DNA of 64,000 nucleotides from Salminus brasiliensis (GCF_030463535.1 NC_132878.1:29448261-29512260), one strand, 5' to 3'. Positions 34,140 to 45,666 are shown, counted from the first letter of the stretch. Notes: generated by a model from the letters alone, not told the origin. A program made the numbers and translations.

Positions 34140-36400
34140 TCAGTCCCATTTGGAGCTCTTCCTGCGCATGTATCTTTCTCCCTCGCTGTCTATGGCTTCA
34201 TAAAGCTCCTGTGTGTTCTCCTTCACCGCATGCAGATACCCCAGATAGCCCACACACAGTGTCAGGGTGACCAGGCCAAACGCCATCACTGGCTTATTCT
34301 GGGGAAGAGAGAGAGAGAGAGAGAAAAAGACCTTTACTGTGTACACAACGTAATAAGGGTGCAACGATACATGATATGGTTGATATAAAACAATACATTT
34401 AATATGTTCTGATACAGCAGAGAGACTACAGTGTCTGAATATGTGCCTTGTGCTCATGTGTCAATGTTATTTTTTTGTAAGGTGTGTTTAGGTGTTATAA
34501 TTAACAGATTTAATGATACACATAGCTGATACACATAAAACATGCTCTGTAAATTAAGTTGATCATCAACTGCTGTGATATGTATAAGGTATATAGTGTG
34601 TGTTAGATGTGCTTATCTCAGGTTTGGTGAATAAGTCTGGGCTACTTGCTGTGACTGTGTGTATAGCGTGTGTAAGGCATGTATAGTGAGTGTTTGGAGG
34701 GATTAATCTCACAGGTCTAATGATTGGTTCCAGATTAATTGCTGTAAAGGTGTGTATAGCATGTGTAAGGGGTGTATAGCCTGCCTAAGGGGTGTGTATA
34801 GTGAGTGTTTGGAGGGGTGAATCTCACAGGTCTGATAAACAGTTCTAGATGAATTGCTGTGATGGTATGTATAGCATGTGTAAAGCGTGTATAGCCATGT
34901 GTAAGGCATGTGTATAGCATATGTAAGTCGTCTATAGCGCGTGTAAGGTGTGCATAGCATATGTAAGTCGTCTATAGCGTGTGTAAGGTGTGCATAGCAT
35001 ATGTAAGGCGTGTATAGCGCGTGTAAGGTGTGTATAGCGTGTGTAAGGTGTGTATAGCATATGTAAGGCGTGTATAGCGCGTGTAAGGTGTGTATAGCAT
35101 ATGTAAGGTGTGTGCATAGCGTGTGTAAGGTGTGTATAGAATATGTAAGGTGTGTGCATAGCGTGTGTATAGCATGTGTAAGGTGTGTGCATAGCGTGTG
35201 TAAGGTGTGTATAGCGTGTGTAAGGTGTGCATAGCATATGTAAGGCGTGTATAGCGCGTGTAAGGTGTGTATAGCATATGTAAGGTGTGTGTATAGCGTG
35301 TGTAAGGTGTGTGCATAGCGTGTGTAAGGTGTGTATAGAATATGTAAGGTGTGTGTGCATAGCGTGTGTATAGCATGTGTAAGGTGTGTGCATAGCGTGT
35401 GTAAGGTGTGTATAGTGTGTGTAAGGTGTGTACAGCATGTGTAAGGTGTGTGCATAGCGTGTGTAAGGTGTGTATAGCATATGTAAGGTGTGTACAGCGT
35501 GTGTAAGGTGTGTGAATAGTGTGTAAGGTGTGTACAGCATGTGTAAGGTGTGTGTATAGCGAGTGTAAGGTGTGTGTAGCATATGTAAGGTGTGTATAGT
35601 GTGTGTAGCATATGTAAGGTGTGTACAGCGTGTGTAAGGTGTGTACAGCATGTGTAAGGTGTGTACAGCATGTGTAAGGTGTGTGTATAGTGTGTGTAAG
35701 GTGTGTACAGCATGTGTAAGGTGTGTGTGTATAGTGTTTGTACAGCATGTGTAAGGTGTGTGTGTATAGTGTGTGTATATTGTTTGTACAGCATGTGTAA
35801 GGTGTGTATAGTGAGTGTAAGGTGTGTATACAGTGTGTGTAGTGTGTGTGTAGTGTGTGTGTAAGGTGTGTATAGCGTGTGTAAGGTGTGTATAGCGTGT
35901 GTAAGGTGTGTATAGTGTGTGTGTGTGTGTGTATAGCGTGTGTAAGGTGTGTATAGCGTGTGTAAGGTGTGTGTATAGTGTGTGTGTGTGTGTATAGCGT
36001 GTGTAAGGTGTGTATAGCGTGTGTAAGGTGTGTGTATAGCGTATGTAAGGTGTGTGTAGTGTGTGTGTAAGGTGTGTGTACAGCATGTGTAAGGTGTGTA
36101 TAGTGAGTGGAAGGTGTGTATACAGTGTGTGTAGTGTGTGTGTACAGTGTGTGTAAGGTGTGTGTATAGCGTGTGTAAGGTGTGTATAGTGTGTGTAAGG
36201 TGTGTATAGTGTGTGTAAGGTGTGTATAGTGTGTGTAAGGTGTGTATAGTGTGTGTGTGTGTGTGTGTACAGCGTGTGTTTGGAGGGGTTCATCTCACAG
36301 GTCTGATGAACAGTTCTGGGTTCACTGCTCTGAACAGAGTTGTGCTCTTGACTCCTCTCAGTCCGGGACTGCGGTACTGCTCTTTACTGTCCGGCTCCAT
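34140..36400 (-). CDS. smim8: smim8, small integral membrane protein 8
   Basis: Two coding exons on the minus strand: 36400-36299 (34 codons, donor CCT|GTGAGA) and 34298-34140 (52 codons plus TGA, acceptor CCCCAG|AAT). They give 86 residues. The sequence matches the SMIM8 (C6orf162) family closely: [20 protein letters not shown] in exon 1, then [18 protein letters not shown] (the start of the single membrane segment), LYEAIDSEG and the C-terminal MRRKSSKWD. Its role is unknown in any species I know. The start is the ATG just after the exon-1 acceptor and gives a slightly shorter N terminus than human. It lies beside gjb7 and znf292 as in mammals. The intron (34299-36298) is almost entirely minisatellite, and long open frames in that array are not genes. 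Confidence 0.95.
34590..36290. repeat. GT-rich minisatellite filling the smim8 intron
   Basis: Tandem units of about 18-24 bp of the form 'gtgtgtaaggtgtgtatagc' fill about 34860-36285. The sub-variants are 'atagcatatgtaagg', 'acagcatgtgtaagg' and 'gtgcatagc'. The unit rarely contains a stop codon on the minus strand, so open frames of up to 453 codons arise, encoding His/Thr/Tyr/Leu-only strings ([12 protein letters not shown] type). These are artefacts. At the left end (34590-34860) are three degenerate copies of the end of smim8 exon 1. Confidence 0.95.
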
Positions 36401-36640
36401 CACTGCAGACACTGCAAACACACCATTTAACCAGTGAACAGAGCTTTAATTGGCCTAAACTGCAGCTGTAATGAAAGCAGAGCTCATCATCAGTCTAACG
36501 ACCTTTTTACTTACCCAGCGCTTCTTCTCTGCTGTCCAAACAAAACACAGAGCCGGAGAGCAGCAGCGCCACAGCGCCATCTGCTGACCGGAATACTGCT
36601 CTACAGCTCCTGTTACACTCATGTACTGCCCCCAACTCTA
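36401..36640 (-). promoter_or_regulatory. smim8 upstream region with candidate non-coding exon
   Basis: A minus-strand donor-like site (CTGG|GTAAGT, exon border at 36515) follows GC-richer sequence with 'gcagatggcgctgtgg'. Two acceptor-like sites (TTTGCAG, TGTCTGCAG) lie immediately before the coding ATG. This fits a short 5' UTR exon at about 36515-36640 spliced to the coding exon. It is not proven. Confidence 0.4.
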
Positions 36641-37449
36641 ATTGCACCATTTTAGTAAAAAAACAGAAGCACTTCATTCTGCAAGAGTGCAAAAGAACTA
36701 CACAAAGAGTTATGCTTTATTTTGTACTGTTTTTAAATTATTATTATTATTATTATTATAAAATCTATGTCAGAGAAGTGTAAATGTGTCCTCTAGTTGA
36801 CATAAGGAAATTTGTGGGGTAAAATAAAATACCAACCAGGCACCATACTCCCATTACATGCATGATATATCTCATTACATGACATTTGTGCTTTTCCTGC
36901 TCAAGCACAGCTGATTCATCTCAGCTGTTAATTAGCAGGTTTAGTAGCTCTGCTAACGCAGGTAAATCAGCAAACTGTGCTGGACTCCAGCCCCCTGTTG
37001 CCCACGTCTGTATTAACATGACCACATATGTTAATGATAGTGGAGCTGAATAAAGCAGCTGTAGAAGAGACTGCTCGGGTCTCTGTGTGGCTGGTTGACC
37101 TTGATGTTATTCATAATGTATGAACAGGTAAAAACACCCCACTCCTGTGGTTAAATTTGCATGACCATTCCTCTCAGCTCAGACACACACACACACACAC
37201 ACACGCACACACAGTTTGCAGCCTTATTTAGCTAGTTCAAATCATTTATGCGCACAATACTACTACTACCCACTACTAATAATCACATAAAAAAATATAT
37301 ATATATATATATATAACAGCTGCTGGTTCTCCGGTACAGTATGAGGTCAGGTGTGCTTTTAGTGGACGAGTAAATGTCCATTAAAGCTCTTTGGTTTACA
37401 GCTTTGTCACACCTCTGCTGCACTGTGGGACATTTATTGGGAAGTGTCA

Positions 37450-37499
<50 letters not shown>

Positions 37500-37989
37500 G
37501 AAGGCTGTAAAACACAGGTGTCCGCTTACAGACTGTGTTTACTGTAGCTGGAGACGTAAGAGACGTTGCTATGGTGAGCAAACAGGTGCAGCACCCATGC
37601 CAGGTGCGTTTGGCTTCCAAACAGCACAGAGTCGTGGCCTGCAGCGGGTTTCCCTGCATTCAACTGAGAGACCTCCTTAAAGGGCTGCACGGACAGAGAA
37701 CCAGAGAAAGGTCAGGATGATGCTTTATATTTCTATATATATTTCTATATATATATACACACACACATCAAAAAGTGTAATAGTGTCTCAGTGATGAGTA
37801 AAACATTGACATCTTATTAGCAGACTCACTGTTAGTTCTGTGAGACGTAATGGAGTGAAGCATCTGCTGGCTGCTTCACATCGGCAGTGCAGACAAAACA
37901 CAACTGGATAAAATGGATGAATAAACAGAAATAGACAATTGGAGCAGGTATTGGGGTTGTAATCATGGAAATAGTAGGTTTTCTTTGCG
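36641..37989. other. Intergenic region with microsatellites
   Basis: Holds (ATT)n at 36738-36758, (CA)n at 37182-37212 and two (TA)n tracts. A 60-codon open frame around 37550-37715 on the plus strand has balanced amino-acid composition, but no start context and no recognised relative. I do not call it a gene. Confidence 0.45.
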
Positions 37990-39425
37990 TTTGTGCTGTT
38001 TATACAGTTGAATTCATAATTATTTGGACGAGTTTGCATCAAGCCAAATTTTCCACTGCCCCCGCAGTCAAGAACCCACTTACATCCAATGCCGAGTTTC
38101 CTGCGCTGAGGCACTTTGCCAGGTGTATACTGCAAGCACCTTCAGTTGCTGCTTGTTTGTGGTTCTTTTAGTTTTGTCTTCACTAAGCGAAAAACCTGCT
38201 CTATTGAGTTGAGGTCAGGGGACTGACCTGACCTTTTAAAAACACACATTTCTTTTTCGTTAGATGCTCTTGGGTTGCATTTGCTGCATGTTTTGAGTCA
38301 CTGGTTTGATCCCCTGGACCAGCAGGGAGTAGGGGGTGCTCTTACCTCCCTCTACATTCACAGCTGAGGTTGTAACATATGGGTTGAGGCAGGCTGCGTT
38401 TGCAGAGAGACTCTGTTAGGGCTATAGCAATACTCATCTTCAGGACAGTCAGGGAGGCCTGTTTCACTAAACACTTGGTAGGATCACAGTGACCTGACCA
38501 AAAACATCCAAAACTGAGGCGCTTAAGAGGAGTCCTAGTCAGTCCAACCATGAACAGCACCTGAGTGCTGGAGAAGAGCCTCAGGTAAAGGGCACTGGAG
38601 GTCAGCAGAGTGAGACATTACAGAGGTGTCCTTGAGCAGGATACCCAACAACAGGCTTCTTTCTGGGTGCCTGATGTGGCTGATCACCACTCTCGGTGTG
38701 TGTGCGCGTGTGCACCTCACTGCTTCCAGTCAGTAGTGTGTGCGTTTGATGCCACAGATGGGTTCAATGCGGAAGTTACATTCTATGGTACTGCTGTGCG
38801 ATGGCTAAAAGGATGTTCCTATCAGTCCTGAAGCATTTGACTGAATCTGAACAGAAAGTGTAGCTCTTCAGAATCCGGCCCCCTGCTTCTATCAGCAGTC
38901 ACATCATCAGTAAACACCAGTAACCCAGTTCCTTTGGCAGCGATGCATGCCTCCACCATGTTTGACAGGCGATGCAGTGTTGTCCAGTTCTTTTTAGTTT
39001 CATTTGCCCAAAGAACCAGATAGGTGGCTTTTTCAGATGGTTTCTATCAGTCTGATCAGACTTTTCTCTTCTTAAAGATTTGCATCTTGAATGAAAAGCA
39101 TGATGGTGTCTCTTGATTTAAGACTTTGACAACGATACACCCACCTCTACAAGAGTGTTCTTCACCTGACTAGATGTTGTGAAGGGCTTGTCTTCACCAA
39201 GAAAAGAATTTTGCCTTTACCTACCTTAACTGTCTTTTGTGGTCTTCCAGGTGTTCTGGTGTTGCTGAGCTCACCTGTACAGCTAACCACTTTAAGTTGT
39301 TTAGCAACTCATAAAGTTTCGGCTTTCTCTGATGGGTGTGTTTGGTTTTACCAGTCTAATGATGACAGTTCCCATGAACAACTACTGAATGCAAAATCAA
39401 TGCACCTGAAATAAACTCCGGACCT
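37990..39425. mobile_element. Decayed DNA-transposon-like repeat interrupted by an insertion
   Basis: The two flanks, about 37990-38300 ('gttgcttgtttgtgg', 'gagttgaggtcaggggac') and about 38825-39425 ('catttgactgaatctga', 'cctccaccatgtttgacag', 'gtgttgctgagctcacc', 'ctgatgggtgtgtttgg'), look like consecutive parts of one fish/invertebrate repeat that I recognise by sequence but cannot name. About 500 bp of unrelated sequence lies between them. No intact coding frame remains. Confidence 0.5.
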
Positions 39426-39483
39426 TTCATCCCTCCTAATTAGTCAGAATTCAAAACACGGTATGATTCCTTTAGTTTATAAA

Positions 39484-39735
39484 CTAGTGCTGGACGATAC
39501 GACCTCAAATCAACATCACAATTAACATTTGACCTTGATTACGATTAATGAGAGATTAACCGGCTCAGTGTTAGAGTTCACCTCCATGTTGCTTCCATGC
39601 CGCAGATTGGACGGGCCGGATCATGTGAACACACAATTCGAACTAAAAGAAATCCTTAACATGGGCAAGATTACGCTGATTACAGGTTTTGGAATATCAG
39701 TTTTGATTAGTTTTCCATTTATTGCCCAACCCTAA
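39484..39735. mobile_element. hAT-like MITE
   Basis: Begins 'tagtgctggacgat' and ends 'attgcccaaccctaa'. These ends are imperfect inverted repeats of the common fish 'agggctgggcgat' type. The element is about 250 bp and non-coding. I could not confirm a target-site duplication. Confidence 0.5.
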
Positions 39736-39759
39736 TATTCTCAGGGCTGAACGGCGGAC

Positions 39760-40036
39760 CACCTTCACCTCAGCACAATATGTGGCATCAGTCTGCACGC
39801 TGTGGTCCAATTACAAAAGTGGAATAGCACTACAAAGCGGGACGTTATGTGAATGATAACGTACTTTAGCAAATAAATTAAGACATTGTGTGTTTATGGA
39901 GAGAATGGTGACTATATAAGGCCAGTGTTTGTTAGCAACATTAGCCTAGCATCTCTCCTTGTAAGCTAAGGATGCACATCAGACATCACATATCTTGGCT
40001 GACCGGCTGCATTTGGGGTCATTGATCAATCAAACT
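39760..40036 (+). mobile_element. Right half of the fold-back MITE family, upstream of gjb7
   Basis: Matches 14697-14995 block for block: 'atatgtggcatca', 'attagcctagcatctc', 'gtaagctaa', 'ttggctgaccggctgcat' and 'ggtcattgatcaatc'. It ends about 120 bp before the gjb7 start codon, so it may contribute 5' UTR or promoter sequence. Confidence 0.65.
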
Positions 40037-40153
40037 AGTCTGAATTTTCTTAAAAGCTGCTGCTGCTGCTATAGTCCTGCTCAGACTAGATGGCAACAAA
40101 CTGTAAAATAACGTTTCTTGATTGTGTATGTGTGTGCGTGTGCATTTCCAGCA

Positions 40154-43033
40154 ATGAACTGGGGTTTTCTGGAGAGCGTTCTGAGTGGAGTGAATAAATA
40201 TTCCACTGTGGTGGGACGGATCTGGTTGTCCGTCCTCTTTGTCTTCCGCATCCTCGTCTTTGTGGCCGCTGCGGAGCAGGTGTGGAAAGATGAACACAAG
40301 GATTTTGTGTGCAACACCCAGCAGCCCGGCTGTGAGAACGTTTGCTTCGACCACTTCTTCCCCATCTCTCAGGCACGGAACAGCAAGAAAACACACACAC
40401 ACACACACACTTTCAAGCCCACTTTCCTCTGAATGGTCTCGTCTTATTGGAGTAATAGCACAGACGCTAGCCCTGTTATCATCAGACCTATGAACTGACC
40501 CATATTACAGAGGTGGGCCAGTGCAGTGTTAGGAGTCTTGCCCAAGGACTTTTACTGGCTTAGTGCAGGACAGCCTCCCACATGGTGGGGTAGCTCAAGT
40601 GGCAAGTAGTGGTGCGCCACACCAACCACATAGACATGTTACCAGCATAGCCCTGTTACAATCATAGACCCACTTGTTAGTAAAGAGTCCATATTTCTGT
40701 TAGCATGACTGGCCTGTTGGAGTAGCATGTTAACGCCACAGCCCTGTTTGTAATATAGACTCACCCTCAGCATGTTAATGCCATGGCCCTGTTAATATTA
40801 TGGTCTGTTAATATCATATAACCATTTATATCATAGACTCACCAATGCCAAAGGCCCGTTAGGACCATAGACCCTGCAATGGCATAGACCTGGTAGCATC
40901 ATAGAGTCACCAATGCCATAGACCTCTTAGCACCATAGACTCACCAACACCAAAGGCCCGTTAGGACCATAGACCCTGCAATGGCAAAGACCTAGTAGCA
41001 TCATAGAGTCACCAATGCCATAGACCTCTTAGCACCATAAACTCTGCAATGGCATAGATCTGTTAGCATCATATAGCCATTTGCATCATAGGTCTATGGC
41101 GTTGGTGAGTCTCTTAGCACCATAGACTCCCCAATGCCAAAGGCCCGTTAGCACCATAGACTCGCCAATGGCATAGACCTGTTAGCAGAGTGCTCCCCAG
41201 CTTTATAAGACAGAATGGAACAGAAGGTGGAGTGGATTTTTTGATGTGCTTTGTGACTGCCTCTGCTCTCAGGTGCGACTGTGGGCACTGCAGCTGATCA
41301 TGGTGTCAACGCCTTCCCTGCTGGTGGCGCTGCACGTGGCGTACCGTGAGCACAGAGAGAGCAAATACGGCAGGAAGCTGTACGAGGATAAAGGCAGAAT
41401 AGATGGGGGCCTGTTGTGCACTTATCTGCTCAGTCTGACACTGAAAACAGCCTTTGAAGTGGGGACTCTTACCACCTTCTACCTGCTGTACAACGGCTTT
41501 GACGTGCCCCGGCTGCTGCAGTGCGAGGAGAGCCCCTGTCCCAACACGGTCGACTGTTACATCTCCAAAGCTACAGAGAAGAAGATCTTTCTCTACATCA
41601 TGGGCTGCACCTCTATACTGTGCATCATACTCAACGTGACCGAGACACTGTACATCATATCCAAGCAGTTCTGGAAGTGCTTCAGCAAGAGGTGTGTGGA
41701 GCTCTCACTCAGTGATTCAGATAGTGGTCAGTGATGTGTCTGAAATACACTAAACAAGAATTGATTTTTTTAACCTGACTTCCACACAGTGTCAGAAATA
41801 TGCATACTCATACTTAGATTATCCAGAAATGGTGGCTCGGTGGCACCACAGGTAATGCCAGATTCACACTACGCCAGATTGTTGTACTCTTCACACTACA
41901 CAACTTAGGGGGTCACAATTTACAAGAGCTGTGTTCAGAACTGTGCCCATGTTAGCATTATAGACTCAGCAATGGCATAGACTTGTTAGCACCATAGACT
42001 CACCAACGGCAAAGGCCAGTAAGCACCATAGACTCAGCAATGGCATAGACCTGTTAGCACCATAGACTCACCAACGGCAAAGGCCAGTAAGCACCATAGA
42101 CTCAGCAATGGCATAGACCTGTTAGCACCCTAGACTCACCAACGGCAAAGACCCGTTAGCACCATAGAATCTGCACTGCCAAAGGTCCGTAAGCACCATA
42201 GACTCGCCAATGGCAAAGACCTGTTAGCACCGTAGAGTCACCAACACCTTAGACCTCCTAGCACTATAGACTCATCAATGTCAAAGGTCTGTTAGCACCA
42301 TAGACTCGCCAATGGCAAATTCTCATCAAGGGGGCACAAATTACAAGAGCTGTGCCCTACTCACTATCCCCTACGTGTGAAAATCCTGATCACTACATGG
42401 AGCACTTTAATAGGGAACAGAGTTCATCAAGGGAGTGAATGATTTCAGACAGGTTGTTCTCTTGTCGCCATACTTGCTGATGATGTAAAACTCCACCCTT
42501 GGCTTTCTCCACAATCCTGCTGCTGTAGTTAGTCACCGCACTAACTTCATCTCACAGTCATTTCACACAACCAGATTTAGAGGTCCAGATAGCAAACCTG
42601 CTAGACATCTGTCGCACTTTTTGTTGCACTTTTACTCAGCGATTAAGTTTAAATTTACTTGTGTTGGTTTTATTTAGTAATTTTTTATTAGTTTTTTTTT
42701 ATTTTATTTATTTACTACTGTTGATTACAATGAATTACACCAAAGGTCTGGATTGTAAGAAACAGTTTTGTTCTCATTATTTCATTCAAACTGTATTTTA
42801 ATGTTTAATTAATTGTTTTTTTAATAACTAATTACATTTTGCCATTTTTTTTGCAGATTGAAATGAAAATGATTATTATTGTTGTTAATAGGTACATTCC
42901 AGTGGATCATAAAGGGACGTGTCGTTGCCACCCGCCGTCCACCCTTGGCTCACCTGGACCAAAGCCTGAATCCAAGAGTAAAGAGGATATGAATGAGCTT
43001 CAGTCGCAACAGATGGTGAAGGAACCGACCTGA
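40154..43033 (+). CDS. gjb7: gjb7-like connexin, three coding exons
   Basis: Gap-junction protein: six subunits form a hemichannel in the plasma membrane. Exons are 40154-40372, 41273-41691 and 42892-43033, giving 259 residues. Four membrane segments are visible (about residues 21-41, 74-95, 125-148 and 180-203). The loop-1 cysteines are C53-X6-C60-X3-C64 and the loop-2 cysteines C157-X4-C162-X5-C168. [30 protein letters not shown] and [18 protein letters not shown] are closest to Cx25/GJB7, and its place between znf292 and smim8 supports this. 'ccag' directly before CA-ATG suggests a 5' UTR intron, as in most connexins. Unusual points: the coding region has two introns, where mammalian GJB genes have none, and the first starts with GC (CAG|GCACGG) and ends with AG. 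Reading through that intron would stop about 30 residues later. The C-terminal exon is my reading from phase and splice sites. Confidence 0.88.
40497..40635 (+). mobile_element. Truncated teleost interspersed repeat in gjb7 intron 1
   Basis: Shares 'attacagaggtgggcc', 'gtgttaggagtcttgccc' and 'ctcccacatggtg' with the copies at 5969 and 59417. The 5' block is missing. Confidence 0.7.
40640..41190. repeat. 34 bp minisatellite in gjb7 intron 1
   Basis: Unit of the form 'agcaccatagactcacc' plus 'aatggcaaaggcccgtt', repeated irregularly and degenerate at the left. One unit near 41085-41115 is inverted ('aggtctatggcgttggtg'). The same repeat is present in intron 2. Confidence 0.9.
41945..42320. 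repeat. 34 bp minisatellite in gjb7 intron 2
   Basis: About 11 units of the repeat found in intron 1, e.g. 'tagcaccatagactca' followed by 'ccaacggcaaaggcc'. The copies here are more regular than those of intron 1. The two arrays flank exon 2 (41273-41691). Confidence 0.9.
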
Positions 43034-43140
43034 GCAGTGTGTTACACTTCACATCAGTTTCTGCACATTTGCACACAGAAATGTATATACTGTGTATATA
43101 AGGTGTGTTTATACAAGTATCTGTTTATTTATGTACCATC

Positions 43141-43146
43141 ATTAAA
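43141..43146 (+). terminator. gjb7 polyadenylation signal
   Basis: ATTAAA, 108 bp after the stop codon, is the first canonical variant signal downstream of the gene. Confidence 0.5.
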
Positions 43147-43632
43147 GAGTCCATATCCTACATTTCTCTTGAACATTATTCTTTGCCCCTGAGCTCCATT
43201 TAGGTCTGTGTGGATTTATGAACCAAAACAATATAAATATAAATACACTACTTCCAGCTTTAGAGTGAGTGGGTGTGGCTAAATGTCTTAAGGATGAATA
43301 GGAGGGTTTAGGTGACACAAACAATGAATTCTACAGGCTCTGCTTAGTCTGTATATATAAGGTATGCATGTACAGTATGTTTTGAAACGGCTTAAAAATG
43401 ACATCCCATCAGTTTTATTATATAAACTGTAATTTAGTGCATTTTCCATCATACCAACACACATTTCTGAACACACACTGTACGTCAAATTCCGATTCTG
43501 AAACGTAGGCTCCCCGTCTTCGCCCTTTCACAATCACATGGGCTACAAGGAAAAATTGATCCAGGGACGTCACTAAAAATACCTGCAGAAGATCCACCCT
43601 CCTTCCAAACGTCTCTTTTTAAAGAGAATAGT

Positions 43633-44600
43633 GTGACACATCAGTCTATTAGTGTCCTGCCTCAATGACTACAGTCCCGTTGCACTCACTCCCATCAACA
43701 TGAAATGCTTCGAGAGACTAGTCATGAGGAACATCAAGACCTAACTGCCCCCTTCACTGGCCCCCTGCAATTTGCATATGATCCCAACCACTCCACGATC
43801 GATGCCATCACCACTACCCTCATCTCTCTCTCTCCGACCTAGAGAAGGACACTGATGCCAAAATGCTGTTCATTGACTTCAACTCAGCATTCAACACCAT
43901 TGTCCCACAGAACCTTGCTGGGCCTCAACACCTCTCTCTGCAACTGGATACTGGACTTCCTGACTGGAAGGCCCCAGTCAGTCCGGATTGGCAACAGCAT
44001 CTCCAGCACCATCACACTGAACAGCCAAGAAAGCCCAGCAGCATCTCTACGTCCTCCCGAAGCTGAGAAAGGCCCGTCTCCCTCCACCCGTTCTCACCAT
44101 CTTCTAGAGAGGCACCATAGAGAGCATCCTGAGCAGCTGCATCACTGCCTGGTTTGGGAACTACACAGTCTCTGACCGCAAGACCCTCCAGCGAATAGTG
44201 AGGACGGCTGAGAGGATCATCGGAGTCTCTCTCCCCTCCATCATGGACATTTACACCGCCCGCTGCATCCGCAAAGCATTGTGCATGACCCCACTGACCC
44301 TTCTCACAAACTGTTCTCCCTCCTGCCATAGGGAAGAAGGTATCCCAGCGTCCAGTCTAACGCGACAAGACTCTGCAACAGCTTCTTCCCACAAGCCATC
44401 AGACTTCAACGCCAGAGGTTAAATTGATGGACTCCTCCATACACACACACTCCTTCACCCAAGATGTGAATCCCAGACAATGTGAAAGCATATTTGCACT
44501 AAATACTACCTCACTGCATCACTGGACTCTTTTGCACATATATTGTGCATAGCTGCACATTGCATTTTTGCACATTAGTTGTTATTTATTTTAAAAGTAG
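43633..44600 (+). mobile_element. Decayed LINE (L2/CR1-like) with reverse-transcriptase remnants
   Basis: Translated pieces in shifting frames read as LINE reverse transcriptase: [49 protein letters not shown] and [21 protein letters not shown] deletion follows, then the downstream segment [27 protein letters not shown] and DIYTARCIRKAL. Frameshifts, stops and the internal deletion make it non-functional. The 3' end is AT-rich without a clear tail. Confidence 0.85.
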
Positions 44601-45624
44601 CTACTAGAGTACTGTACTAACTGTACTACTGTACTCACTTTCACTACAGTCTCAGTCTGTCTGATTTATTTACTGTATCCTGAGGTAGCACCAAGCAACA
44701 TATATAAGGTCCCTTTTAATCCTACAATCCTATTTCTTCTTATGCAATACTGTTGGTGAATCTTTCGGTGCCACACAGCTGAACTAAACCATAAGGACTT
44801 TGACTAAACTGAACAAGAGCGGTGGCCTGTAAATCCCACCTACAGAAAACATGGATTGGTCTACTGAGCTAAAAGAGCAAGCTGTATGCTCGGTTTCACA
44901 CTCTCCCTGGTTCCTAAAAAGTGCACAAATCCCGAAATACGGCATACTGTATGTAAAGCGGTGTACGAGTGGTGGGAAATTCTATTTGTAAGACCTGTAC
45001 CATGCACTGGAAGAGCCAAATTTTACAAATCAAATATAAATTAATTTAGTTTGATATTTCGCAGTTTAGTTTGTGATTGAAATGTCATTTATCCTACAGA
45101 TCTCCATGCTGGATGGGTGGATTTTTCGACAAGCTTCTGAAGTTAACCATCTGGTAAACACAACCTCCGGATCAGCACTTGAACGCAGCACAGATTTGCC
45201 GGCACTATCAACATGCGGGAGAATCAGGATGTCTGATCAAGTCTCTTGGAGATTACCTAGCAGGAGTCAGGAGTTATGAGGAGTATGTTACCTAGTCTAA
45301 GTTCTTTAGTTACTTAGTTTTTAGAAATGTTACCAACATTAGCTGACTAAAAAACATTAGACTAAAAAAGCAAAAGCCAGATAACTTCACCGATTGGCTA
45401 CTTTTGATGTAGGACATTTCCAGTTTGATTTACAATGCCTGTTTAAACTCCTGCTTTGAATCTCTGGATTCTCCTAGACATAGTAGACCACAAAATGTTA
45501 TATATTAATATTTTAATGCATATCTGCACAAAGTACCATGTGTTGAACATGTATATACACAGCAGCGCTGAAGTACCGTGGTTCCTTCCTCATTTCCACT
45601 GTACTCTTACCTGAAAGTAAACCG

Positions 45625-45666
<42 letters not shown>

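Noticed and set aside
34932-36293. 453-codon open frame encoding a Tyr/Thr/His/Leu repeat protein
   Set aside because: It is a translation of the GT-rich minisatellite in the smim8 intron. Three overlapping frames are open at once, composition is extremely skewed, and no splice or start context supports it.
37535-37720. Possible orphan coding exon (plus strand, around VSKQVQHPCQVRLAS)
   Set aside because: The composition looks protein-like, but there is no convincing acceptor, no recognised family and a (TA)n tract on each side. Kept only as an intergenic note.
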